Assembly: GCA_963575745.1 (NCBI GenBank)
Contig: CAUYUJ010000692.1
Coordinates: 349,001 to 413,000, forward strand
Source of the DNA: Prorocentrum cordatum
Lineage: Eukaryota > Sar > Dinophyceae > Prorocentrales > Prorocentraceae
Length of the DNA: 64,000 nucleotides
Direction of reading: 5' to 3'
Positions within the stretch are counted from its first letter, which is position 1. Every line of letters starts with the position of its first letter. The translations under genes and the position numbers were made by a program. Below are positions 10,880 through 21,566 of this stretch, piece after piece. The notes beneath the pieces were generated by a model. The model was not told where the DNA came from. It saw only the letters and a program-made list of their open reading frames with translations, and did no database searches.

Positions 10880-11040
10880 CCGAATCATCAGGGTTTGGGT
10901 GGCCAGGGGTAGCTCCTGATTGTTGCCTCGGAGTCCCCGACCAGAGTTGCCCCAGATACTTCGGATGCTCAACCTATCCCGGATCATCGGGGCTGGGGGT
11001 GGTCCAGGGCCAGCCCCTGAATCGTGCGCCGGGGGCCCAC
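10880..11040 (+). repeat. Imperfect tandem duplication
   Basis: GAATCATCAGGGTTTGGGTGG and GGATCATCGGGGCTGGGGGT start two diverged copies, about 100 bases apart, that both pass through an AGCTCCTGA/AGCCCCTGA-type stretch. Confidence 0.5.
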
Positions 11041-11087
11041 ACAGCTGGGATAACTCGGGCGGCCAATAAACAGGGTGTGATTTCGCA

Positions 11088-11216
11088 GGGGTGTGATTTG
11101 CGACCTGGGGCTTCGGGGGCATCGCGTTGCCCTCGTCGGGCCTCCTCGGGGCGCGGCGGAGAACACTGCCGAGGTCCTCACTCGCCCCCCACGATGCGCG
11201 TCGCAAGCCACACCCC
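11088..11216. mobile_element. Small MITE-like element A, copy 2
   Basis: 17-bp terminal inverted repeats (GGGGTGTGATTTGCGAC and GTCGCAAGCCACACCCC, two mismatches) enclose a GC-rich core with CCCTCGTCGGGCC, shared with copy 1 at 3027-3176. Confidence 0.7.
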
Positions 11217-11325
11217 GCAAACCAGATCGGAAAATGCCTACAGGTTGAACCTTCTCCGTTTGATGTTCTCGTCCTCAGGGCCGCATTCCTCTATAATATC
11301 ATCTTCTCGTGGTTCGACACTTTGG

Positions 11326-11499
11326 GTCGGGGGCGGACAGACCCCCCAACAGTGACACGTCGATTAGTGAATTGTCCGTTTTCGGTTCTCGAGAGGGCGC
11401 CGCGGCCTTTATTTTCCAGGCTTGCGCCCGCCAGGTTTGGGCCTCAGGTCGTTTTCACTGAACCACGTCTTACTAAAGGGGGGTCTGTCCATCCCCGAC
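11326..11499. mobile_element. Small inverted-repeat element B
   Basis: GTCGGGGGCGGACAGACCCC... at 11326-11349 is matched in reverse complement at 11476-11499 (about 20 of 24 positions). The 126-bp centre is unremarkable. Single copy in the window. Confidence 0.55.
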
Positions 11500-11810
11500 T
11501 ATAGCTATCACCAAGAGTGTTTCCGAGAGCTTGGCCCCATGAGGTACCCCATCGAGCACTTTCAATAATTGTCTGAGTGGATCGTGGTCGGCTCCACCTC
11601 GAAGCCCTTCACCACAGAAATGCATAGACTTTTTAGCCCAGAGATTAGACCGAAGCATGACGGGTCGCGTGAAGGGTTGCGGAAGCCCTGTCGACGCAAC
11701 TGCGCCGCGGCGTCGCGCGGGCCACGCGACGCGCGCGCGTGTCGGCCCCCACTTCGCAGGCGCCGGCGGCAGGGCGGCCCAGCACGGCCCTCAACGGACG
11801 AGGGTAAACG

Positions 11811-14165
11811 CGGATGCCTTGCATCGTGCGCGGCGTGGTGCGTCGCGAGCAGCAGGCAGCGTCAAGCAGCGTCGAAGGGACGAGGTAAACGTGGATGCCT
11901 TGCATCGTGCGCGGCGTGTTGCGTCGCGAGCAGCAGGCAGCGTCAAGCAGCGTCGAATGGGCGAGGCTAAACGTGGATGCCTTGCATCGTGCGCGGCGTG
12001 TTGCGTCGCGAGCAGCAGGCAGCGCCAAGCAGCGTCGAAAGGACGGGGCTAAACGTGGATGCCTTGCATCGCGCGCGGCGTGTTGCGTCGCGAGCAGCAG
12101 GCGGCGTCAAGCAGCGTCGAACGGACGAGGCTAAGCGTGGATGCCTTGCATCGTGCGCGGCGTGGTGCGTCGCGAGCAGCAGGCAGCGTCAAGCAACGTC
12201 AAAGGGACGAGGGTAAACGTGGATGCCTTGCATCGTGCGCGGCGTGTTGCGCCGCGAGCAGCAGGCAGCGTCAAGCAGCGTCAAACGGGCGAGGCTAAAC
12301 GTGGATGCCTTGCATCGTGCGCGGCGTGTTGCGTCGCGAGCAGCAGGCAGCGTCAAGCAGTGTCGAAGGGACGAGGGCAAACGTGGATGCATTGCATCGT
12401 GCTCGGCGTGTTGCGTCGCGAGCAGCAGGCATCGTCAAGCAGCGTCGAACGGGCGAGGGTAAACGTGGTTGCCTTGCAGTGTGCGCGGCGCGTTGCGTCG
12501 CGAGCAGCAGGCGGCGCCAAGCAGCGTCGAATGGGCGAGGCTAAAAATGGACGCCTTGCATCGTGCGCGGCGTGTTGCGCCGCGAGCAGCAGGCGGCGTC
12601 AAGCAGCGTCGAACGGACGAGGCTAGACGTGGATGCCTTGCATCGTGCGTGGCGTGTCGCGTCGCGAGCAGCGAGCAGCAGGCAGCGTCAAGCAGCGTCG
12701 AAAGGGCGAGGGTGAACGTGGATGCCTTGCATCGTGCGCGGCGTGTTGCGTCGCGAGCAGCAGGCAGCGTCGAGCGGCGTCGAATGGGCGAGGCTAAACG
12801 TGGATGCCTTGCATCGTGCGCGGCGCGTTGCGTCGCGAGCAGCAGGCAGCGTCAAGCAGCGTCGAATGGACGAGGCTAAACGTGGATGCCTTGCATCGTG
12901 CGCGGCGCGTTGCGCCGCGAGCAGCAGGCAGCGTCGAGCAGCGTCGAATGGACGAGGCCAAACGTGGATGCCTTGCATCGTGCGCGGCGTGTTGCGTCGC
13001 GAGCAGCAGGCAGTGCCAAGCAGCGTCGAATGGGCGAGGCTAAACGTGGATGCCTTGCATCGTGCGCGGCGCGTTGCGTCGCGAGCAGCAGGCAGCGTCA
13101 AGCAGCGTCCGATGGGCGAGGCTACACGTGGATGTTTGCATCGTGCGCGGCGTGTTGCGTCGCGAGCAGCAGGCGGCGTCAAGCGGCGTCGAATGGACGA
13201 GGCTAAACGTGGATGCCTAGCACCGTGCGCGGCGCGTTGCGTCGCGAGCAGCAGGCAGCGTCAAGCAGCGTCGAATGGACGAGGCTAAGCGTGGACGTCT
13301 TGCATCGTGCGCGGCGCGTTGTGTCGCGAGCAGCAGGCGGCGTCGAGCAGCGTCGAATGGGCGAGGCTAAACGTGGATGCCTTGCATCGTGCGCGGCGCG
13401 TTGCGTCGCGAGCAGCAGTCAGCGTCGAGCAGCGTCGACTGGGCGAAGCTAACCGTGGATGCCTTGCATCGCGCGCGGCGTGTTGCGTCGCGAGCAGCAG
13501 GCGGCGTCAAGCAGCGTCGAATGGACGAGGCTAAACGTGGATGTTTGCGTCGTGCGCGGCGCGTTGCGTCGCGAGCAGCAGGCGGCGTCAAGCAGCGTCG
13601 AATGGGCGAGGGTAAACGCGGACGCCTTGCATCGTGCGCGGCGTGTTGCGTCGCGAGCTGCAGGCGGCGTCGAGCGGCGTCGAACGGGCGAGGCTAAACG
13701 CGGGCGCCCTGCATCGTGCGCGGCGCGTTGCGCCGCGAGCAGCAGGCGGCGTCGAGCAGCGTCGAATGGGCGAGGCTAAACGCGGGCGCCTTGCATCGTG
13801 CGCGGCGCGTTGCATCGCGAGCAGCAGGCGGCGTCAAGCAGCGTCGAATGGGCGAGGCTAAACGTGGATGCCCTGCATCGTGCGCGGCGCGTTGCGCCGC
13901 GAGCAGCAGGCGGCGCCGAGCAGCGTCGAATGGACGAGGCTAAACGTGGATGTTTGCGTCGTGCGCGGCGCGTTGCGTCGCGAGCAGCAGGCAGCGTCAG
14001 GCAGCGTCGAATGGGCGAGGCTAAACGTGGATGTTTGCATCGTGCGCGGCGCGTTGCGTCGCGAGTAGCAGGCAGCGCCAAGCGGCGTCGAATGGGCGAG
14101 GCTAAACGTGGATGCCTTGCATCGTGCGCAGCTTGTTGCGTCGCGAGTAGCAGGCAGCGTCAAGC
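11811..14165 (+). repeat. 82-bp tandem satellite, about 29 units
   Basis: Each unit runs GTGGATGCCTTGCATCGTGC, GCGGCGYGTTGCGTCGCGAG, CAGCAGGCAGCGTCAAGCAG, CGTCGAATGGACGAGGCTAA. Most units are 82 bp. A few lack 3-4 bases at GATG(CC)TTGCA, and one carries an 8-base duplication of GAGCAGCG near 12670. Since 82 = 3x27+1 and the unit lacks stops in most frames, overlapping 79-aa frames arise throughout. Later units (13.5 kb onward) are richer in GCG substitutions than early ones, suggesting local homogenisation. I regard it as a satellite, not a gene. Confidence 0.95.
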
Positions 14166-14862
14166 AGCGCCGGATGCCCAGGAGGGTCGCGGCGCCCCTG
14201 CCGCGCCCTTTTCGAGGAGAGGCTCGCGCCTCGAGGGGTCGGGCCCGTCGCGCGCCAACGTGCGCATTTTTTTGTCGCGACAGACGCGGGGCCGTTGATT
14301 TTTGCGTGGGTTCGCGGCGGTGCGTGCGAGGCAATGAATGCGGAAGGTGGCGGTGGTTGTGTTGCTGTCTGTGTGGGGGGGGTGGGGGGGGGGGGGGGGG
14401 GGATCATGGGCGGGGTTGCGTAAGTCGGCGGGCGGGCGGGGGGAGGGGGGGGGGCGCTTGTGGGGCATGCGGTAATTTGCCAGCTTTGGTATGTGAGGCC
14501 GCCCTCGCGGCTTCGAACGCTTTCCTGACGGTTTCGGGCGCGAAATCGGGGGCGCCCAGGGCGGCGGCGGGGGCGGGGCAGGGAGGCTGGCCGCTGCTTA
14601 AAGGGAGCTGCTGGGAGCCAGATGAAGGCAAGTTTCCCGAATTCGTTTTGCACATCGGCGCGGCATGGGAGCCGCGCCACGGCAATGTCGGGGCCAGTCA
14701 GGTAGTGTTCCCCGCGAGGCCCCAGGCGACCCCTGGATACTTGGAGCGGCCAAAGTTCACCGAGAATCTTTAAAACGGGACGGCCGCAGGCGCAAAACAA
14801 GTCAGCCAGGGGGGGAGAAACGAGGAGGAGGAGGAGAAGTAGGAAGAAAGTGAAGAGGAGGA
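14166..14862. other. Unassigned stretch with a G-run
   Basis: It contains a homopolymeric G tract (about 14376-14402) with neighbouring GGGCGG repeats. One + strand frame is long, but its composition follows the G-run and I recognise no domain. Confidence 0.5.
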
Positions 14863-14865
14863 GGA

Positions 14866-14903
<38 letters not shown>

Positions 14904-14905
14904 AC
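14863..14905. repeat. (GAC)n microsatellite
   Basis: Perfect ACG/GAC triplets for about 40 bases after a GGA-rich stretch. Confidence 0.95.
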
Positions 14906-15945
14906 ACCGACGAAGACGACGGACTTGGAATCCACTGCCCCTCTGTTGTGAGGCGATTCTATAGGAGGGGGAACAGGAGGCAAGTCGTTTGCACAGTTGG
15001 CAGGAATTAGTGAATTCAGGGGGGGTCGGGCTTGCAGTATCTCGAAGATGGCTCGCGCCCTACAGGGGCCAACATCTGGCATATATGCTGACCGATGGCC
15101 TTTCGCTGCTCGTCGTCCGCATCGCCCTTGCTTCCTCCTCCGTTTCCTGTCTCTCCGCAGGGTCTTCTCGGAAGTATCCGTAAAACGAGCGGCGCAGTGC
15201 CTCTCCCCTCCTCCCTCCCCCGTAGCCCTCGCTCGTCTTCTCTCCTCCCCGCCGCCGTTCAGTCTTCCTCCCGCTCTCGCCTTCCTTGCCCGCTGCAGGC
15301 TGTGCACATCCCGCGTGCCGCGTGCTCGCGTCGCCACTGTGCCGCCTATGCGATATGTCAGCCAGCGGATCAGCCAAGTATATGGGTCGGCCATTTTGGG
15401 CGCGCGCAGCTCGACCCAGATACTGGCGGGGAAAATCGCACATCATTTGTTTATCATTTACATGTAAGTGTGCCGCGCGATGCACTGCGTAGTGCCGGCC
15501 CGTTGTTGACTTCGCCCTCCACGCATTTGGTTCGGGGGCCATATTGTTGGCGCTTCACGCGTCCCTCCAGCCCATGCAGAAACTATGCTTAGCCGAGCTG
15601 CGTTGCTCAGGGAAGTTGGGCAATGCACAGTGGAAGTCGGATTGAGGATAGCCTGCGCATGCTTTCGCAGCCCTGTCCAATGAGAAGGGACAGGAAGTGC
15701 AGGATGAGAAGGGAGCAGAGTGGAAAATTAGGGTCAAGAGAAGAGTTGGGTGGGAGGAGGAGGCGGAGGGAGGATGGGGAAAATAAAAGTGGGGAGCAGG
15801 GATGGCGGGGGGAATTTGGCGGCAACGATGACGGCCGCGACGATGACGACGACCGCGGCGACGACGACAGGAGTCACCCATCAAGAGTGGATGGGCGTGT
15901 CGGTTCGGCGGAGCCTATGGCCATATAAAATAAATCTGCCTCCCC
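14906..15945. other. No recognisable gene
   Basis: Open frames on both strands (for example the antisense one at 15060-15542) have no recognisable motif. Short GGA and GAC-rich patches appear at 15750-15880. Confidence 0.4.
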
Positions 15946-15947
15946 TC

Positions 15948-16460
15948 ACCTTTCTCTCTACCTCTCCCTCCCCAACTCACTCCCCCTACCCCTCCACCAC
16001 CCACCCTATCCCCACGCCCAAATCAACACCCCCCCCCTTACCCATTATCCCCCTCCATACTCCTATTATATTAGAAACCTACCTGGCTTACCCTCTCAAC
16101 ATACCACCACCCCACCACCCCCTACCTCATCCTCACCCCCCGCCTCCCCTACTCCCCACATCTCCTCTCCCCCCACTAAGACACTCCACTCCCCTCCTCA
16201 CTTACCTCTCATCTTTCCCTCCCCCCCCCCACCCCCCTTACCTCCCCATCTCCCCCTCCCTACCAATACCTCATCCTCCTCGCCCTCCCCCCCCCCACCC
16301 CTCTCCCTCTCTAACCTACCCCGCACCTCCCTCTCCCCCTTCCCTCCCCCCCCTCCCCCCCCACAATCGCCTCCCCCCCCCCCCTCCATCCCCTCCCCCC
16401 CCTCCACCCCCCCACCCCTCCCCGCTCCCCTACTCTTTCCCCCCCCACCGCCCCCTCCAC
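15948..16460. repeat. Polypyrimidine (C-rich) tract
   Basis: About 510 bases almost entirely C and T with scattered A, including C runs of up to about ten. It lies directly 5' of a CTTGGGG block. Confidence 0.9.
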
Positions 16461-16469
16461 ATCCCTAAG

Positions 16470-17545
16470 GGCCATCTTGGGGCAGTTTTCGGTGGCTCCA
16501 GGGCCCTCGTGAGGGTATCTTGGGGTCTTCGCAGGGGCCCAAGGTGCCCTCTTGGGGACATCTTGGAGGGCGTCGATCACACACCGGGTGGGGTAATTAG
16601 CCTCGCCCCTCGGGGGCGCTGAAGTTGCCTATCGGGGCGCTCTTGGGGCGCTCTGGGCGCGCTCTGGGGGCGTCTTGGGCGCTTTGAGTGCCCTTTTGGT
16701 GCCATCTTGGGCCCTTCGTGGGGCTGGATTGGGTTTCCTGCAGCCATCTTGAGTTCGGCGGCCCATTGGAAGTTCAAAGCCGACAATGGAACATCAATTG
16801 TGTTCCTCTGGTTTTGGGTGGGTCGGACTTTTCGGGGGACTCCCAGGAGGCTTCGCGGCCACCTGATGCCGACTTGAGGCCGCAACGGGCCTCCTGGAAG
16901 CATCATGGGCGCTATTTTGAACCACGTTGGCCTTCTGGTGCAATATTGCAGGCCGCGCCGAAGTATGCGGGGCCATCTTGACGCCCTGTTGGGCCAGAGG
17001 CCTCCCTAGAATGCTCCCGAGGCGCCGCAATCATTGAGCGCCATGCCGTTCAATAGTTATGTTGATTAAAGAGCGGGGCTCCGTAATTAACGCTGCGTTT
17101 CCGCAGCTCCTAAAATCGTCGTTTAATCACCTTTCGGGCTGCCGTTGGCGCGTAATGCGAAACTCTTTGGTCTGTTCCGGTGCCCGCTCGGGCCTTCCGC
17201 GCGGCTGCCTGAGACCCTGTCGGGGCCGCGTTCAGGGTTCGAATTCCCATTGAAAGCAGAGCGGCGAGAATCCAACAACCTTTGGTTTCTTTCAGGCTGT
17301 TGAAGAAGATTAGCCTTTCGGAGGCGTTCTCGCGAGGGTTCCGTTGCCGTGGTGGCCACATTGGAGCGGCCTTGGGGCTTGTTGGGGCAGATTGGGAACC
17401 CCCGGGGGGCAATCTTTGAATATCTTGGGCCATGTTGGAGATCATCTTGAGGCATCGTTGGCCATCTTGGAGCCATTTCGGACGCTCCAACGATCCGCCG
17501 CACCTCCCGCGCAGACCCAGGGGGGCTGGGGGAGGGGCAAACCCA
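16470..17545 (+). repeat. CTTGGGG block upstream of the 17.7-kb gene
   Basis: Degenerate repeats of GCCATCTTGGGGC, CTCTTGGGGC and GGGGCGTCTTGG. The end (17461-17540) has the shared tail module: GCCATCTTGGAGCCAT, GACGCTCC, CGCAGACCCAG and GGGGGAGGGGC. The same tail is at 7381-7460 and, inside a defined intron, at 41770-41890. Here it sits about 170 bases before the first coding codons, so it may be the 3' part of a 5' intron or an outron removed at a spliced-leader acceptor (inference). Confidence 0.65.
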
Positions 17546-17713
17546 TCCCCGAAGAGGAAAATGAACTGGAAGTTAACACGCCGTAAAACACTCACGCCTT
17601 GAAGGGCTGGCGGGGGTTCGCATCGAAGGCCGGCGCTGGCAGGCAGCAGGGGCGTGGGATACACGCAGGGGGGGGTGCTTGCATGGCGGGCGCATGCGCA
17701 GCCATTTGGGTTC

Positions 17714-18437
17714 ATGGATTTGGAGGCTCTCGTCGCAATTGCTGACGGTGGGCTGCCGGCGCCACCAGCGCCCTTGCGCCAGGCAGCCCCTCTCGGCGAC
17801 GATGAGCTGCAGCAGTTGGTGGCCCTGGCCGCCCCGCCCCCCCGACCCGCGCGTCGACGGCGCGAGCAGCGCAGCTGGCAACTCGCGGAGAAGGCGAGAG
17901 ACGAAAGAGAGAGAAGAAAAACATGCGAACCCAATTTGCAGAGAAAACAGCGGAGAGCAAATCGTATAATGATTTGTTGAATCACGTTGCCAGCTGCCAC
18001 CCGCAGCTTGCAGCAGCCCATGGTTTCAAGGCAGCACGCCAGGTCGTGGACGAACGCAGCGCCATGCTTGTTGTCAGGTTGTCCACGATGCCCACGATCA
18101 AGAGTAACAATGCTTTCACACTGTTGCAGAATACTTGTGCCCATGTGCACCGGCAGGCGCTGGCTTCTTCCCAGCTCTCGTTCTTTCGGCAGCACTTTCT
18201 TGACGCGGGCGCGCAGCCCGCGGACATCGAGGCGACGTTGGCGAGCTCTGTGCACGTTTTCTCCTGGGGTGTCTCGCGGGCGCATTGTTTGCCGTAGCTT
18301 CGGCGGCGCTCGGCATGCCAGCTGCGGGGTGCAATGGCTATTCGCGCAGATTTGCCCGAGGATCTAATATACTGTCAAAATAGGAGCGCTTCGTCGCAGC
18401 CGTTGCGCTCCACAGTCGGGATGCCGAGCTGCTGCCG
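17714..18437 (+). pseudogene. N-terminal part of the unknown 17.7-21.6 kb gene, broken frames
   Basis: Protein-like sequence starts with MDLEALVAIADGG (17714, preceded by an AG acceptor-like GCATGCGCAG). It runs through an Arg/Glu-rich stretch and shifts frame near 17920 into a segment with SYNDLLNHVASCHPQL and KSNNAFTLLQNTC (to about 18270). It shifts again into ALFAVASAALGMPAAGC, which is in phase with the 1042-codon frame at 18438 but separated from it by an in-frame TAG at 18381. The sequence after the TAG (ERFVAAVALHSRDAELLPM) still reads as protein, so the stop looks like a nonsense mutation. Both shifts are -1. Alternatives are very short introns or assembly errors; the gaps are too short for ordinary introns. 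Confidence 0.55.
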
Positions 18438-21400
18438 ATGCTTCGCGCCGCCAGCGCTTGCCACTCAGGTTGGGACGAGACGGGGCAGAGGTTGTTGGCG
18501 CCCGCGAAGCTGGCGACAGGGAGGTTCAAAGGAGAGCAACACGGCCAGGGCAAGGTCACTGTCCAAGTCATGGTGCAGCGTGGGAGCCTAAAGAAATATA
18601 AGTTCAATTGCGACGCAGGTTACTTTGCTGTTGACGAGCCCTTCCTGGCACGGTCTCTTCTTCTTCGGCGGCAGCATGCGGATGCGCTTCTTGCGGCTGT
18701 TCTTGACCAGATGCCTTGCGACCTGGAGTCCGATGCAGAGATGGCCAACATGGCGTCTCAGTGCGACTATTTCGTGCTGTCCTTCTGCACTGACCGGGCC
18801 AGCAATAACATTAAGGCCATCGAGGTGATGGGGCACATGCTGAGGCGCCCCACCGTGCCCAGGAATATTCTGCCACATTGGGAGCCCTGCGGAGCTCACG
18901 GGGTGGCGCTCGTCAAGAACAGGCCGAAAGCAGCGAAACACTTCCTCAGGGGAGCCAGCACAGTCAGCGCGTTAACTCGCCAGTGGAGGTTTGCATCTGC
19001 CTTGCGGGACGAGGTCGTCCAGGTAACGGGGCGGCGCGTTCGCGTCGTCCGAGCGCCCATGCCAGACCGCATCTTCGATAATAACATGCGTATACTATCC
19101 ATGTTGCTCGGGGGCATGGAGGCCGATTTCATGCGCGCCAAGGATCGGACGGGGCATCGAGTGCAGAAGGTTTTTCGGCAGGAGTTGGAGGACCTGGCGA
19201 GATCCCACGAGCTCGGTGCAAGTGACTCGAGTGAAATATGCCATTGGTGTCACGTTTCCGATGGTACCCCCGACGCCGAGGACTTGCCCCGTGGCGGTCC
19301 GTGTTGCCGCGACGAGAACGAGCAAGTTGGCAAGCTGATCGTTCCGATGCTCAATTTGCTGCTCAACCGCCCCTGGACTCGAGAGGTCGGCTCTCGCTGG
19401 ACGTGGGTGCTCACGACTCTCAGGAAGTGGGCGCTCGGCAAACTCTGTTCTGGGTTGATGCCCCAGGCGTTGGTGAATCTTCAAATCTCTTGGAGGGCCC
19501 ACGACGGATTGGAGGCAACGCTGGAACGACTCATCGCTGCCGACAACGGCGACTTCCACTCCCAATCCAAGCTTCGTTTACTACGAGTCTGCCGGCTGTT
19601 GTGTCAATCTCATGTTGGGTGGCAGATCGGCATCATTATCCAGTCCCTTGGGAAGGTGGACGCACTCCTCTACAATATTCTGGGCGACGGCACCCCTGGT
19701 AGCAGAGCCACCCTCAGGGACCTCTTGCGAGAGAAGGACTCGTTGCTGAGCGCCTGCCAGCAGGACTTGATGCTCGGCCTCCAGGAGCGGAGCAATCGCC
19801 ACTGGTTGCTCTTCGAGGCGCTCGGGGGCGATTTCGCGTCCGACGAGGCAAGGCATTTCTGTCGTCAGCAGTGCTTGCAGCTCGGCGCAGCTGCGTGCGA
19901 TCACTTCGAGATGCAGTTTGAGAAGGGCCCGTACACGTTGGCGAAAATAGGCGATCCACACGTGCCGCTCGTTCGCCAGGAACAAATCGTCCAGGACATC
20001 TTCGACGCACCGTCGCACTGCTTGCCGGCGTCCCTCCGCTCTTTGCGCGCTCTGTGTCCCAGCAAACCCCAGATGATGGTCGACGCGCATCGCTTCATCG
20101 AGGCATTGAATGCCTGCCCGATTGCAATTGACCACCTGGAGAGGGCGCGCGCCTCCCAGAGGGTGGACTTGAAGAGCAGTGGCAAGGGCAAAAGATTCAC
20201 GGGCTCCTCCAACATATGTTTCTGTCGCGAGGCGCGCGCGTCTCACGAGGAGCGGACTGGCATTGACGTCTCCAAAGCAGCTTGCAAGACTGCTGGAGCC
20301 GCCGCCTTGCAGGGCGCCCCGCCCCCGCCAGAGCCCTCGCGCAGGCCGGGCGGGAACCCGTATTTCAGTTTCCGTAATTCCAAGCTCAAGGCATTCAAGC
20401 GAGTGCACGCCCGCGACCGCCCTCTGACCGACGCCGCGTTGGAGACCGTCGAGGCGCGGCGCTTCGCAGAGTGGGTGTCCGCAAGTGAGCAGACGAAGAG
20501 TTCCTGGCGAAGCATCTGGTTGGGCGAGGTCGCAACTCGTCGGGGGAAGCGACTAGCCATTGCCGACGGCGGGGGGCCAGGGGCGTCTGCCATCTCGCAG
20601 TCGACCAGGGGGCTGCGGGGAGGCAATTTCACACATGCTTGCGTGGACCCATCAAGTGTTCTTGCTGCTTACAACAGCGTCGACTACAAAACACGTCGCC
20701 GACTGGCGCTTGAGGATCCGCCCCTCTTGTTCGAGGCCCCATTCAAGCCCAGGGCCTCGGCTTTGCCAGACGACCACCTATCCGTGCTCGGGTGCATCTA
20801 CAACAAGAAGAACGTGTGCAGGCACGCTATTGGACCAGAGCTGGCTGCTTCCATGGATGCTTTGTGCACTCGGCTGAACCGCTGGGTCGACGGCATCGGG
20901 GCTGCGGCCGTTGGTTCCACCAAACAATTACTGTGGTTGAGAGCCGACCAGCCCGACGATGGACAACCTCGCGATATGGCAGTTGTACTAGTGGATGCTC
21001 GTTACGGACCGAAGATGCAGATGTTCGCACGGGTGGTGCTTGAGCATGGCAGCAGCAAGGTGCACGAGGTCTTCCACATGCCAGATTTCCCTTGCGTTCT
21101 GAAGGTGGCCGTCGACTGCACTCGCCTGAGCGAGATGTTTCAGGGGGTCCGGTACGCCACGTCCGATGAGATTTGTTTGCAGATGGCGACGAGTGGTGCC
21201 CAGCGCTGGAGTATCATCCCTTTGACGTGGGATTTCCCAGCAGAGTACCCCGAGTCGCTGTTGTACATGCGAGTCGCCGCAGCTGGTGACCCCATCGCGG
21301 TTGCGCCCCCGACTCAGAAGCGACCCAGAGCGGCGGCGGCGGGGCCAGAGATGGACGCCTTGGACCAGCTCGGCGCGGGCGACCCCCTCGCCATGGGCAT

Positions 21401-21566
21401 GGCCACGGGTGCGCGCCAGGCTGGCTTGCATGCGGCGCACGTCGGTGATCGTGCCCATGGCGTTGGGCCCGTCGCCGACAAGGTCCCGCGCTGGTTGGGC
21501 AGCGTGCGCAAACATTGCAACCCTTTGGGCCGCTCTGCGCGGCGCTTCGAAGGCATGCCTATATGA
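18438..21566 (+). CDS. Large unknown protein, 1042 aa, transposase-like motifs
   Basis: This is the longest non-repetitive frame in the window, and the codon pattern is that of a real protein. The first methionine is probably internal, because homology-like sequence continues upstream (17714-18437). Visible motifs: C-T-D-R-A-S-N-N at residues 117-124 after a hydrophobic strand (YFVLSF); H-W-E-P-C-G-A-H at 147-154, which with the Asp resembles the D...CxxH arrangement of hAT-type RNase H-fold transposases; a C-H-W-C-H...C-C cluster at 268-290; a second Cys/His-containing segment near 590; and a basic stretch (about 635-690) with NPYFSFRNSKLKAFK and a Trp-rich SSWRSIW, faintly HMG-box-like. A third acidic catalytic residue cannot be assigned by eye. 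No terminal inverted repeats are evident. I infer a decayed mobile-element protein, but a host gene is possible. Confidence 0.55.
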   Translation: MLRAASACHSGWDETGQRLLAPAKLATGRFKGEQHGQGKVTVQVMVQRGSLKKYKFNCDAGYFAVDEPFLARSLLLRRQHADALLAAVLDQMPCDLESDAEMANMASQCDYFVLSFCTDRASNNIKAIEVMGHMLRRPTVPRNILPHWEPCGAHGVALVKNRPKAAKHFLRGASTVSALTRQWRFASALRDEVVQVTGRRVRVVRAPMPDRIFDNNMRILSMLLGGMEADFMRAKDRTGHRVQKVFRQELEDLARSHELGASDSSEICHWCHVSDGTPDAEDLPRGGPCCRDENEQVGKLIVPMLNLLLNRPWTREVGSRWTWVLTTLRKWALGKLCSGLMPQALVNLQISWRAHDGLEATLERLIAADNGDFHSQSKLRLLRVCRLLCQSHVGWQIGIIIQSLGKVDALLYNILGDGTPGSRATLRDLLREKDSLLSACQQDLMLGLQERSNRHWLLFEALGGDFASDEARHFCRQQCLQLGAAACDHFEMQFEKGPYTLAKIGDPHVPLVRQEQIVQDIFDAPSHCLPASLRSLRALCPSKPQMMVDAHRFIEALNACPIAIDHLERARASQRVDLKSSGKGKRFTGSSNICFCREARASHEERTGIDVSKAACKTAGAAALQGAPPPPEPSRRPGGNPYFSFRNSKLKAFKRVHARDRPLTDAALETVEARRFAEWVSASEQTKSSWRSIWLGEVATRRGKRLAIADGGGPGASAISQSTRGLRGGNFTHACVDPSSVLAAYNSVDYKTRRRLALEDPPLLFEAPFKPRASALPDDHLSVLGCIYNKKNVCRHAIGPELAASMDALCTRLNRWVDGIGAAAVGSTKQLLWLRADQPDDGQPRDMAVVLVDARYGPKMQMFARVVLEHGSSKVHEVFHMPDFPCVLKVAVDCTRLSEMFQGVRYATSDEICLQMATSGAQRWSIIPLTWDFPAEYPESLLYMRVAAAGDPIAVAPPTQKRPRAAAAGPEMDALDQLGAGDPLAMGMATGARQAGLHAAHVGDRAHGVGPVADKVPRWLGSVRKHCNPLGRSARRFEGMPI

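Noticed and set aside
11895-13861. Series of 75-188 aa Arg/Ala/Ser-rich frames beginning MPCIV
   Set aside because: They are shifted readings of the 82-bp satellite and repeat themselves every unit.
14102-15394. 430-codon antisense frame
   Set aside because: It combines the GAC tract, a C-run and satellite sequence with no motif; composition-driven.
17150-17260. Possible tRNA (GGTTCGAATTCC resembles a B box)
   Set aside because: The flanking bases do not form a proper T-stem, and I found no A box or acceptor stem at the right spacing.
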